A stretch of DNA of 64,000 nucleotides. It comes from Chalara sp. BL73. Taxonomy: Eukaryota; Ascomycota; Leotiomycetes; Helotiales. Below are positions 42,961 to 54,254 of the stretch, piece after piece. The stretch covers positions 496,001 through 560,000 of the forward strand of contig CAKJVC010000030.1 of the NCBI GenBank assembly GCA_918026815.1, written 5' to 3'. Below the pieces are notes generated by a model, which was not told where the DNA came from, searched no databases, and was given only the letters and a program-made list of their open reading frames with translations. How positions within the stretch are numbered: the first letter of the stretch is position 1; every line of letters begins with the position of its first letter. The translations under genes were made by a program, and so were the position numbers.

Positions 42961-44508
42961 ATGCCGCTTAGCGTCCCCGCGGGTGGTCCCGCGTCAACAA
43001 CGCGTCAAAAATCACTTGCAGAGACTTTACTCGATGTAACTACAGCTGCGTCCGCCAGGGCAGAAGAAGCTACTTTACTCTTTAGCAATATAGCCAATCT
43101 ACTTGATGATCAACTTCAAGGAGACTCCGTAAAGACACTCCCCTCGCACCTACGCAAAAGCTTCTACGCGTTCTGCCAAGACATCTCAACCGTGGCGCAA
43201 CAACACTTCGACAACCACGTTCGAGGCACTCCCCGGCCTCCTCTACCATACATCTGTGCACACAAGCCTCTCAGTGCCACAAGCAGCCTCTCTCTTACCA
43301 CCGAGACACCAATTTCCCCAAACGAAGAAAATGCCACACCTGTACCCGCTATAACGCCTCGCGCTATCAACACTCAAGCGCACACACAAAAGCGCACGAC
43401 AACTAACCCTTCTTCGACAATAGCCTCCCGGGCTAGCTTGCAGCCAAAAAAGAACGCTCTGCCAAAAGCTTCTCTCCCCGACAACCGTCTGTTTGTTCGG
43501 CTTCCCGAAAATCACGTGCTAAGGGCAGTATCAACCTACAGCATCCAAAACGACCTGAACAAAGCCCTAGGGAAAAAACTAGTCAAAGAAGTCCAAACTA
43601 CTAAAACCGGTTACGCTCTTTGCCCTCTCTCCTCCGAACCGCAAGACTCGCTCGACACACTGATCCCTCAAATCACGGCTCTGTTCTCTGAAAAAGGGAC
43701 ATGCGTGGTCGAAAAAGCTAGTAATTTAGTCAGTTACCGGATCGCCTTAATACCTAGATCTTTCCAAGGCTTCCAGAACAACCAAGTAACTCAAATCCGA
43801 GTCACCTCAGAATTACTTTCGTCGGCTCTCGCAGAAGAGCTTAACGCTGCCCCAGCTCAAATTGCAGAAACCCGGCTTAGCACCGAGTCCCTCTTTACGT
43901 CCTCGACTACTTGGATCGCCAGATTTCCGAGCAATATTAGTGCTCTCCCCCGGACGCTTCTATTATTCGGAGCTAGAGTCTCCATCAAACTACTGCCAAA
44001 GAAAGTAACAACCATACAGTGCAATCGCTGTTTGATGTGGCACAACGAAAGAACTTGCGTCAGGGCTCCTCGCTGTCGCCTTTGTGGTTCTACCTCTCAT
44101 ACGGAAAAAGGACATACACCGTGCTCCACTGCAGCTCACATATGCCCTTTTCGCTGCTTCCACTGCCATGGACCCCACCCTGCCGACTCACCTGAGTGCC
44201 TACTTAGGCCTAAGCCGAATCAAGCTGCGCCTACCAAGCAACAAAAAGCTCAAATCCGACAATCCTGCTCCGCTGCTTATTCAAGGATCAAAACAGCTGG
44301 CTGCCCAACTCCAGCCCAACAGGACGTATTAGACTCTATAGAAGTTGAAATACCTGCAGCCCCAGCAAGACCTAGCACACCATCTACAAGCCAGGCCTTC
44401 TCACTGTCACTTCCTCCTACTACCGGCCAAGGCTCGCGATACTCTATACTTTCTCCTTCCGAGCAACTTGTGCCCGGTAAGCGCCTTTTCGCAAAACCCG
44501 GTACTTAA
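42961..44508 (+). CDS. LINE ORF1, gag-like RNA-binding protein
   Basis: The 515-residue ORF1 protein would coat the element RNA. After a low-complexity Ser/Thr/Pro-rich N-terminal half, a conserved gag-like region runs from LPDNRLFVRLPENHVLRA to about RVSIKLLPKKVTTIQ. It is followed by three cysteine-histidine knuckles: CNRCLMWHNERTC, CRLCGSTSHTEKGHTPC and CFHCHGPHPADSPEC. ATG 42961 is taken because upstream in-frame codons lack ATG. Its TAA stop is directly followed by the ATG of ORF2 (TAAATG), which suggests termination-reinitiation for ORF2. The frame is intact. Confidence 0.9.
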   Translation: MPLSVPAGGPASTTRQKSLAETLLDVTTAASARAEEATLLFSNIANLLDDQLQGDSVKTLPSHLRKSFYAFCQDISTVAQQHFDNHVRGTPRPPLPYICAHKPLSATSSLSLTTETPISPNEENATPVPAITPRAINTQAHTQKRTTTNPSSTIASRASLQPKKNALPKASLPDNRLFVRLPENHVLRAVSTYSIQNDLNKALGKKLVKEVQTTKTGYALCPLSSEPQDSLDTLIPQITALFSEKGTCVVEKASNLVSYRIALIPRSFQGFQNNQVTQIRVTSELLSSALAEELNAAPAQIAETRLSTESLFTSSTTWIARFPSNISALPRTLLLFGARVSIKLLPKKVTTIQCNRCLMWHNERTCVRAPRCRLCGSTSHTEKGHTPCSTAAHICPFRCFHCHGPHPADSPECLLRPKPNQAAPTKQQKAQIRQSCSAAYSRIKTAGCPTPAQQDVLDSIEVEIPAAPARPSTPSTSQAFSLSLPPTTGQGSRYSILSPSEQLVPGKRLFAKPGT

Positions 44509-47500
44509 ATGAGCAGGAAAAGCCTTTCTTCTTCCCTTTCAATTCTTTCAATTAATGTTGGAAAAAGCGCTAGTTCGCATGAGCTGGCTCTTTTTACAGC
44601 TTTCAACTCTTCTATCGACATTCTTCTAGTTCAAGAACCTCGCCTTTTCACCGAGCTAAATAGGCGCATCACAAAGAAGCACCCCTCTTTTGAATGCTTC
44701 TCTCCAGTCGACACCTTCGAGAACACCCCTCGTGTTATGACATACGTGCGTAAAGGAGTTGGCCTACGCGCTACACAAGAACGCCTACTCCCGCAAGAAG
44801 ACGAAGCAGCCAACGACCTGCTTTTCTTAACAATTCAAACACCTACAAACCAATCACTTATGATCATAAATGTCTATAACGCACCCACAGGAAGCCCGTA
44901 CAGAAGCCAAAAAGCCGTCACCAGCCTGATGTCTTTCTCTGCTTCATCCTTCCCTTCAGCCACTTTTATAGCAGGTGACTTTAACCTACACCACTTGCTT
45001 TGGCAACCCTCCTACCAAGGCACGTCCGATCCACTCGCAGACCTTTTCGTCTTGTGGACCGAGCTACACGACCTTTCTTTTATATCACAGATCGACAAGC
45101 CTACTCAACAAGTAGGCAACGTGCTTGACCTTGCTTTTGCGTCTACCGGCCTTCGCCGCCTAGGTGTGCACACCAGCGTAAAAAGAAAACTCCAAGTCGG
45201 TTCGGATCACCTTCCGTTGCTAACTAACATCTGGTGGGGCAACAGAGAGCGTGAACGGCCGACACGACTACGATGCGCTACTCTCGAAAAAGATACTTTC
45301 ACCTCTCTCCTGAAATACAACCTTGAGAGCATTCCACCTCTCGCAAGCAGACCCACAACTACCTCACTTGACAACTATGCCACGAACATTGTCGAAGCAA
45401 TACGCAACGCGTACCAAGGCTCAGCTCGACGGGCCCTACCGCATAATAATGGGCAGCCATGGTGGGACAATGCCTGTACCCTCGCAGTACAAGCTTACCG
45501 CGCCGCAAGAAGAGGACAACACGGGTTCGCAGCAAGCGAAGCAAAGAAAGTGCTGCGGAAAGCAACCCGGCAAGCAAAAGCGTCGTTCTTCAAGAAAAAG
45601 CTCGACGAAGCAGCTACAAGCAAAGACGTTTTTAACATTGCAAAATGGCATAAGTCAACAGGCTCGTTTCGCTCCCCTCCTCTGAAAGACCCGTTACGGC
45701 CGCAAGACCCTCTCGCAACTTCGTTAGCGGCCAAAAGAGACGTCCTGGCGCGAAACCTTTTACAAAACGCCGCAGAAGTAGGCGACATCCCACTTACAGC
45801 CTCCGCCATCCCGAGAACCTCGCTGCCGTTCCCGGACCTTACAGAACAAGAAGTAGAACAGTCAATTCTCGGAGCAGGAAACACTACGCCCGGCAAAGAC
45901 GAAATCCCTACGCCAGTTCTACGCCTAGGGTGGCCATTGCTAAAAACGCATATTTGTCAACTGTTCCGAGCTTGCATTCAAATGGGCCATCACCCTGCTT
46001 GCTTTCGAACCGCTATTCTTGCTATTTTGAGCAAACCAAACAAAGCGGACCGAACTTCTCCCCGTTCCTACCGGCCCATCGCGCTACTCTCGGTGCTAGG
46101 GAAGGGCCTGGAAAGACTGGTGGCGAAAAGGATGTCATGGGTCGCGATCAAGTACAGCGTAGTAGCTCCACAGCAATTCGGCGCCCTCCCGTTACGGTCT
46201 TCAGTTGATCTTACAACATGCCTGACTCACGATATCGAAACGGCGTTAAACCAAGGCCTCACGGCTTCTGTCTTGACGCTTGACGTCAAAGGCGCTTTTG
46301 ATGCTGTCCTACCTGGCCGGCTGGTCAAAAGACTACGCGAACAAGGTTGGCCGAACTACCTTTGCGAGTGGGCCACCTCTTTTGTCACAAATCGCAAAGT
46401 CTGCATCCCGCTCGACGGTGAGATCGGTGATGCAATCGAAATAGAATGCGGGCTGCCCCATGGTTCCCCGGTTTCACCTATCCTTTTTATGCTTTACACC
46501 TCTCCCCTTTTCTTCCTGGAACTTTTTTGGGGCGGCTACGGCTGCGCAGACGATGCTGCCTCCTGCAAAATCTCCCCTTCTCTTCAAGAAAATGCTCTTG
46601 CTCTATCAGCTACGCTTGCACAAGCTTTAGAATGGTGACGTTCCGAAGGGATCACTTTCGACCCGGAGAAATCAGAGCTGCTTCATTTCTCTCGAAAGCA
46701 CGCGGACAAAAACAGGTCGCCGCCGGTAACGGCTGGAACCTTCACAGTTTCCGAAAGCACAGACCGCCCTTACTTGAAATGGCTTGGAGTCCTGTTCGAC
46801 AGAAAACTAACTTTTAAATACCACGTTCTCGCTCAAGCTTCTAAAGCTCTGAAAACAGCCAAGGCTTTCTCTTCTTTCGGCAACACGCTTCGCGGCGTAT
46901 CTCCCATTCTCACACGACAAGCTGTAGTAGCGTGTGTGCTTTCGGTGGTCTATTTTGCAGCAGAAACGTGGTGGCCAGGCCGCAAAAGGCAGACACACAA
47001 CGGCTTCTCCTCAAATCAAGTGGACGGCCTACTTACAAAGCTTGAAAAAGTAATTCGAGTTTCAGCTATGTCGATTCTCCCTGTCTTCTTCACAACCCCC
47101 TATTCAGTCCTACTCCGAGAAGCAGGACTCTCACCCCCCGAACTTAAGCTTGACGAAATCGCTTTACGCGCGACAGTTCGTATTCGAAAGCTTGACTCCC
47201 AACACCCCCTTCGTACACGTGCAGACGCGATCCGAGGACCGCTAATACCAACACGAAGAAGCCAAGTCCCAACCCGCTTCGCAAGAAGGTACCTGTCGCT
47301 GCCTTCCTCGGAACAGCTCGACATGCTAGCTCTACCCCCTTGGTTCCAGGTAGAAAGCCGCACCGAAGCAGAAAAACGAATAGGCGCCCCGGATCCGACT
47401 TTTTCGAAAGAACAACGCGCTTCCGCATTCTTGCACTTTATTGAAGATATCCCGTCAAATGATATAATAGTGTATACGGACGGCTCAAAGCTCCAGAACG

Positions 47501-48438
47501 GCAATGCAGGGGCAGGCTACTCTCTATCCCTATTCGGGACTACGCTTAACGAATCTATCCCACTCGGCCCTAGCGCTGAAATCTTTGATGCAGAAGCTAT
47601 TGCAGCTTTATGTGGTGCAAAAGCAGCCTTTCGACACCCCTTAAACCGACTTGCAAAAAACGTCTGGATATGCCTTGACAACCTTGAAGTTGCAATTCGC
47701 CTACTATCTCCGTCACTCACTTCCTCACAGTCAATCTTTACCTCTTTCATGCAAGCACAAAAAGACTGGAAGAAAAGAGAGCACATTACACCAGCCGGAA
47801 ATATACATATCCGCTGGGTGCCTGGCCATGCGAATGTTCCCGGAAATGAGCTAGCCGACATAGAAGCGCGCAACGGTGCTTTGCAGCTCCCTAACTCCCC
47901 TTTCCTGTTGTCGTTTGCTTCTTTAAAGAAATGGCAAACTCGACAAGCTACAAATGCACGTGCAGAATGGTGGGCGACTGCCGCACACGAGAACTACCGA
48001 CTGTTATCAATCGACACAGCTCCTGTTCCTCCACAAGAGCTACAGCTCCCTAGAAAAGAGCTCGGCCGAATCATCGCAGCCAGATCAAATCACGGCGACT
48101 TTAAAGACTACCACGAACGGTTTAACCATACAGAAGCGGAATTATACTGCTCGTGTGGCTCTCCAAAGTCACGATTTCACTTTTTCTTTTGCAGAATCGC
48201 TCGCAGGCGCACCAACCGACCCCAAGGGCCCCCTTCCACTCTTATACCACAACTGCTCGGCACTAGTGAAGGTATCACTACCCTAACAGAATGGTGGCGT
48301 AAAACCCACTTTTTGAGGACATTTGTCCGCATCGCGCAACTAGCTAGTCTTTTCCTTTTGTTAATTGCTACACTTTCTTTTAAATCCTATATTCGAGATG
48401 TTGCGAGAGCCGCGGGGAGTGGGAGGGCTAGAGCATAG
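44509..48438 (+). pseudogene. LINE ORF2 (endonuclease-RT-RNase H) with one in-frame TGA
   Basis: A single frame of 1,309 codons is broken only by TGA at 46636-46638. The order is an EEP/APE-type endonuclease (VQEPRLF, AGDFNLHHLLW, GSDHLPLL; residues about 1-240), the reverse transcriptase (SYRPIALLSVLGKGLER, LTLDVKGAFDAV, ECGLPHGSPVSPILF, GCADDAAS as the catalytic ADD box; about 470-740), RNase H (VYTDGSK, DAEAIAAL, WVPGHANVPGNELAD; about 985-1130) and a C-terminal CX1CX8HX3C zinc motif (CSCGSPKSRFHFFFC). The stop falls about 30 residues after the ADD box, inside the RT domain, so this copy should be inactive unless the stop is read through or is an error. Everything else is intact, which points to recent insertion. 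Confidence 0.92.
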
Positions 48439-48630
48439 AGGAGGGCTCATTGTCTAATTTTAGTTTAAATACCTGCCTGTCCAATACTTGCGGTTAAGGA
48501 AAAACGCCAAGTACCTTTGTATATTCAAGGCTTGTAGCCTCTGGTTTCTAGGAGTTTACTCCTAGCGTCCTATCTTCGAATTCGGAGTAGGCCACGTGCT
48601 TCGCGCGAGCCTTAGACAGACGTAAAATAA

Positions 48631-48658
48631 TACTACTACTACTACTACTACTACTACT
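48631..48658. repeat. (TAC)9 tail of the LINE
   Basis: Direct 3' end of the LINE, following CGTAAAATAA. Confidence 0.9.
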
Positions 48659-48659
48659 T

Positions 48660-50376
48660 AATTCGGCATGATGCCGCCTGATCCATGCTTACTGTCGCGG
48701 TCAGAGCTGTCAAGTCCGCCTGTAAGGAGATGGTTTCATGAATAAGTGAGAAGCGCCAAAAGTAGCAATATACGGCGTGATTGCCTGTGATGGTTGCAGT
48801 TATCTACTTAGCTTTTATGTGCATAGCATTGTATCCGGTCTGAATTAAGTTCATGGTTTTTCATTTGGATACTGGGGTCAAATTCGTGCTCTCCCTGCAC
48901 TTGGAGCTACACCGAGGGCCAAAACGGAGAAATTGTTCTGCCGAGAATTATGGGTGCATATCAGTGGGTAAAACAAGAGCCGTGTTCCTCTTAGATTTCA
49001 GATTGGGTTAGCGTTCTCTTCCCAACCATGGCCTGCACGTATTGTCGTCCCGTTCCGCAACATGGTCACTAGCATATGAGATGCGAGAGAATCGAAGGAG
49101 TCAGAACCTTGCACCTGCACACTTTATATAGCCTCTTGCAGGGCTGATGCTGCTGCTCTGGCACTTCTAACCAACCATTAGGCGAATCCCCGCACTAATA
49201 TCACTTTTTGTAACTTCTCAGCGGCTATTTCGGCCTCGCATCCTGCATTTATTACTTATAAAGCGCTAATATAAAAAAATCCGAGACCGAGACCGATAAG
49301 TATCTATGCCACCAGAGATATACCTAAGCAGAGCTATTATGTCTACCAAGAACAGGCCGAGAAAGAGTGAAAAGCCCACGTCTTGGAGTGAATGGACATG
49401 GATGCAGGCCGTAATCAATGGGGTAGATATCGTATGTTCCGAGGCGAGTACGAGTATGCTGAATTATACACAAGCGGCGCATATAGTGGCGATGAATGGC
49501 GTTGCGTTGGCGAAGCCAATAATAAATAACTGGTCATCATTTCTTCCTTCCCTGTCTTACAACAAAATCCCAGACTCCCAACAACGACCACGATTGAGGG
49601 TAACACACGTTGTGCCGAGCCTGTCGTAGACCGTATAAACAGGCGTTTTCCTAATTTTGTAGCCCCCTTCGTGCCATCTGTAAAATAACAAGTTGCCCCA
49701 TCTTTTACTTCGAAAATACACCAAATCTCCTTACATACAAGGTACGGAACTGCTTATAGAATCACCTTTGATCTCTGAGTTTTGCAATTTTATATTGAAG
49801 CTTTGTTTGTCACTCCATTTCAAAACCTCAGCTAATAACTGTTTCGAAGATGTGTACAATATATACGGACTATTACAGTTGTGGTCATACAGTACCCAAG
49901 ACTAGAAAAGATTCAGGCGGTTGTCCCAACCCCAACACCTGCATACCGTCCTATCGTGACGGCAGAACTTATACCTATCATTGCGGTGCTCCGGCATGCG
50001 ACACCCCCCCTTCTTCTTAGAAACTTCCCTCTGCCTGGTTGTGGCGTTACATGAATTCGAAGTTCCCAATGCTCTGGATGGCCTAGGATAGCTTCGGGGT
50101 TTCTGTGGGGTCTCAGGGTAGATACGGAAGCGTACGGTCTTGAAAGCTTTGAATCATGCAGAGGCACAAGCTGGGCGGAAAGAAGGACAAAGAGGTCGAA
50201 GAGTCGTAATATGATGTGTACTTCCCTTGATCTCTGGTTGTTGCTATTGTTTATCTACCCATTGTTCCAGAATTGTATCGTCGACCTTAAATGTATTCTG
50301 TCTTCCAAGCCTCGGCTCGTTTTGTTCTCAAATCTCATTCCTCACCACCTAAACCCTATTATATCCTATTCACATT
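48660..50376. other. Gene-poor region with one small broken frame
   Basis: At 49306-49560 one frame gives EKPTSWSEWTWM and the next GRYRMFRGEYEYAELYTSGA, as in small acidic fungal proteins of unknown role with a WSEWTW..YRxxxGEYEY pattern; a frameshift near 49412 joins them. It is probably a broken copy. A minus-strand frame at 49913-50167 is not recognisable. The rest is non-coding. Confidence 0.35.
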
Positions 50377-51113
50377 TCATTTCTCATCTCTCTTAACATC
50401 AACTCTCCCATCCCTAGTATTCACACCATCATTAACTCTCCTCCGATCCGTCGTCCCCTTCCTTTTCTGACAGCATCTCGGCAAAGCAAGCACCTTCCTC
50501 CCAGTATAATCTGCAGGGTCGATTTCAAAAAGGCTATTCTCGTTTGCATATATGCCTCCATCATCTTCGATTTCAATAATGTTAATCTGCAGGACTTCTG
50601 GGTCGGTGTCGTCGATCGGGACAAAGTGGTCGAACGTTATACCATAATAATCAATCATACTATAATACGAGTGAGTATCAGCGTAAGCTCCTGAAGACAA
50701 GAAGCTTATAAGATAATCACTTACACATCTGGTCTAGCCTCTATCAACCAACCCGTGTATTCATCTCGCAGTATCATATCCCCAGCGACGTCAGGCTGTA
50801 CATCCCGGTGGTATATTTTTTGAAACGCCAGCTTCGCTAGTTCGGGGCCGCCTGGTAAAGGAAATGGAGGAGAGTGGTGGGCAGTATACCATGAAACCTT
50901 TGGAAGGAGCTTCTGAAGGCCTAGCAGGGGACCTTCGATTTGGATTCGAAGAGGTTGCTCTAAGGATGGCAGGTGGAGGCGGTGAGGAGGGTTATTGTGG
51001 CATGGTGGGATATAGAGCATAAGAGCTGGTTGATCCGCAGGCGGGGGATGGAATCGGTGGAGGTTGTACCTATGACTTGGGTTCGTGAGGCATGGAATGT
51101 CGGGGAGAGTCAT
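50377..51113 (-). CDS. Uncharacterised two-exon protein
   Basis: Exon 1 runs from ATG 51113 (MTLPDIPCLTNPSHRYNL) to 50725, and exon 2 from 50659 to 50377. The 65-bp GT-AG intron keeps frame. The protein is about 223 residues, Pro/His/Leu-rich at its start, with QKIYHRDVQPDVAGDMI and EYTGWLIEARPDV before the junction, then DYYGITFDHFVPIDDTDPEV, an acidic IIEIEDDGG and a basic end. The open frame continues upstream of 51113 without stop to about 51280, so an earlier exon and start are possible. No family was recognised. It lies beside the NLR gene, transcribed away from it. Confidence 0.6.
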
Positions 51114-51705
51114 CGTGTGCTGCTCTTGTAAGATTTGAAGAGCAAACAGAGGAACTCTTATGGAAGCCCGTAGAAAACCGTAGAAGTTCTTAGGACAGGC
51201 GAGAAGGCAATGTTCTGCCTCCCCCAATACTTGCAAAGCTACACAAGCTACAGGCCTACCCGCAGTCCTTAAAATAGTTGACTAAAAAATCCAGCGACAC
51301 TTAATTCGCTTTCCACTGTAGAAGGAGGTAAAGTAAAGACGTGCGCTAAATCGTGGGTTGGAATATTGATAGCTAATATTCAGAGCAGTATTTAATAAAG
51401 GATTGTCTAATATTGATAATGATTATTGAGAACAAATCTCCTGGACTGATGGTCAACCAGTGCCTGTAAAAATATTGCGTGGGCCCGAAAAGGTTGACAG
51501 CACTACATGCAAGTGGCTGGCTATGCTGCGCCACGATGCAGCCTCGTGGGCGGCGCCTACAATCACGACTGCATATCTTCTCACTGTCAGTCCTTCGACG
51601 TCTGCTTCGCGTCCTGTCGACCTTTAAATCGCAGTGCTTGCGCGAGTATGCCGAACGAGTGATACGAGTCGCGCTTGCCATGAGATCGCTCGCGAACCTC
51701 CAACC

Positions 51706-54254
51706 ATGTCTCTTATACGCCTCTTGCAACGCAAACCCGACGGCGAGATCGTCTTTTGCGAACCTACCAGCGGCGATGTCCCTGCCTACGCAATACTCTC
51801 TCATACCTGGGGAAAAGTGGAGGTCATCTTTCAGGATATCCAAGTCGGTGCGGACATGAGCAAGACTGTAAGCAAGGCTGGGTGGAGGAAGATTCAGTTC
51901 TGCGAGAAGCAAGCCGCAGCCGATGGAATTGGATACTTCTGGGTGGACACCTGCTGCATCGATAAGAAGAATGCGGTCGAACTTGGCGCGGCGATCAATT
52001 CCATGTTTCGGTGGTATCAGAACGCTGCGCGCTGCTACGTCTACCTTTCGGATGTCTCCAATCCTGACACCGGGGCGGATGACCAGAGGGCATGGGAGGA
52101 AGCCTTCAGGAAGAGTCGATGGTTCACTCGAGGCTGGACGCTTCAGGAGCTCATTGCACCAAGGCTGGTTGACTTCTTCAGCTCGGAGGGTGGGCGACTT
52201 GGGAGCAAGTTGTCGCTTGAGTCTAAGATACATGAAATTACCGGCATCGCAAACAAAGCTCTCCGAGGCGATGCATTATCGAATTTCAGCATCAAAGAGC
52301 GGAGATCCTGGGCAGAGCGCCGCAATACTACCATTGAAGAGGACGAAGTGTACTGCTTAATCGGGATCTTCGATGTGTCTATGGTGCCAAATTACGGGGA
52401 GAGAAGGGACCAGGCATTCAGGCGGCTGGAGGAAGAGATCCACAGGCTGTACAAGGGTAAGTTGTTTACATAGATGTGCTAACTGAAGCAACGAAACTAA
52501 CCAATACAGGGGTCGATTTCGAACAATTTGCCGTCGGGCCCAACCTCGCGTCATTTCCCGGAGCTACACTGTTTGTTGCTAGAGAGAAGGAGCTATCGAA
52601 GATGCACGAGCTGCTTCAAGGTCACAGTAGTCGATCCTGTGTCGTCCTACATGGTCTTGGGGGTATAGGAAAGACTCAGCTGGCAATCACATATGCCAGA
52701 CGACACAAGGAGAAGTATACAGCGATCTTCTGGTTGAACGCGAATGACGAGGACTCTCTCAAGCTGAGCTTTCGGGGCGTCGCTCAGCAGGTGCTAAGGC
52801 ATCATCCTTCAACCAGTGCACTATCAAGCGTAGGCCAAGATAAAGACCTCGATCAAGTTGTCAGTGTAGTCAAGGCCTGGCTTGACTTCCCGCGGAACAC
52901 AAGGTGGCTAATGATCTACGATAACTTCAACAACCCTAAGACACCTGGCAATCCCGACGGCTCGGCAGTCGACATACGTCAATTCCTCCCTCGGTCTGAT
53001 CACGGTTCGATCATCATCACGACACGGTCGGCGCAAGTCCGGCAGGGTGAACGAATTCATGTTCAGAAGTTGCCAGGTGTTATGGAAGGTCTTGAGATTG
53101 TGTCCAACATGTCGGGACGTAAGGGCATTGAAAAGGGTATGTCGGTATGATTTGATAGTGAGAGCAAAGACAATACTAATAATGCAGATCCCGATGCTAT
53201 AGCACTTGTCAAGGAACTAGACGGCCTACCACTTGCTCTATCCACGGCAGGGGCATATCTCGAGCACGTGACGACAAGCTTCTCAGATTATCTTCAGCTC
53301 TACAAGGCATCGTGGTTGAAGCTTCAGACAACAAGTCCCCTATTAAATTCCTATGAAGATCGCACACTGCATACGACATGGCAGATCACTTTCGATCGGA
53401 TCCAACAGCAAAATGGGGCATCAGCAAAACTACTCAAGCTGTGGGCATACTTTGATAGACAGGACCTGTGGTTCGACCTCCTTCGACATGCAAACTCCGC
53501 AGCCGATGAATGGATACAGAAGCTCACTAAGGACAAACTGAACTTTAATGATGCCATTACTCTACTTTGTAGTTTCGGACTGGTTGATCTAGACCGGTCT
53601 ACTCAGCAGCGGGTCGGGTCTGGAGGGTACGGTGTGCATAGTTGTGTCCACTCATGGACGGTGTTTGTGCTCAACAAAGAGTGGGACGAGAGCCTTGCAC
53701 GTCTGGCCTTAACCTGTGTGGCCTCAGAGGTTCCTAGCACAAATGAGAAGCACTGGTGGCTCTTACAGCGGCGGCTTTTTCAGCACGCAACACGACAAGC
53801 CCTCTTTATAGTGGACGGCAAGGTAGATGTATACGGACTGCATTGGGCTTTCCACAATCTGGGTGGCCTTTACACCGACCAAGGCAAGCTGGCGGAGGCA
53901 GAGAAGATGTACATTCGGGCGCTGCAAGGCTATGAGGATGCTCTTAGCCTTGAACTTGTGTCGTCTTATTCACCGGCGTTGAACACCATGTTCGCTTTTG
54001 GTGACCTCTTCTCGCAAACCGACCGGAAAGACATGGCAAAGGCAATGTACAATCGAGCATTGTCCGGATACACAACCGTCCAAAGGCCTTCCTCGAAACG
54101 GTGTATGCAACTTGAAGATCGGCTTCAAGCGTTGCAAGTTGCGTCTGCTGAGTCGAAAGTAGGCCAAGATGAGTTTACGGAGCCTGGAGCAGCAAAGTCG
54201 GGGTCTTTAAAGCAGAAACTCCGCAAGCTAGGAAGGCGGCTGAACATTGGATGA
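51706..54254 (+). CDS. NLR-type protein: HET, NB-ARC, TPR
   Basis: Fungal NLRs of this architecture act in heterokaryon incompatibility and possibly in immunity; the HET domain triggers cell death when the NB-ARC switch is activated. Exons are 51706-52456, 52510-53136 and 53188-54254 (introns 53 and 51 bp, CTAAC/CTAAT branches), giving 814 residues. HET spans about residues 20-180: YAILSHTWGKVEV, KIQFCEKQAAADGIGYFWVD, CCIDKKNAVEL, RGWTLQELIAP. NB-ARC starts with VVLHGLGGIGKTQLA (P-loop at 299-307), then LMIYDNF (Walker B), IIITTRS and GLPLALSTAGAYL. A short TPR region follows (HNLGGLYTDQGKLAEAEKMY and one more unit), and the C terminus is basic. All key motifs are present; the few TPRs suggest a contracted array. 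Upstream minus-strand frames are its shadows. Confidence 0.92.

Larger units (their letters stand above)
42868..48659 (+). mobile_element. Nearly full-length non-LTR retrotransposon with TAC tail
   Basis: About 5.8 kb, with a 93-bp leader, ORF1 (gag-like), ORF2 (endonuclease, RT, RNase H), a 190-bp 3' UTR and a (TAC)9 tail (48631-48658). Domain set and ORF layout fit the I/Tad superfamily of fungal LINEs. It is inserted head-to-tail behind an older LINE's ACT tail. Only one nonsense codon was found over both ORFs. Confidence 0.92.

Noticed and set aside
45495..45896. Minus-strand ORF within LINE ORF2
   Set aside because: It lies entirely antisense to the reverse-transcriptase-bearing frame and has no recognisable domain.
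51373..52233. Long minus-strand ORF (286 codons) over the HET exon
   Set aside because: It is antisense to the conserved HET domain, which explains its openness; it shows no domain of its own.
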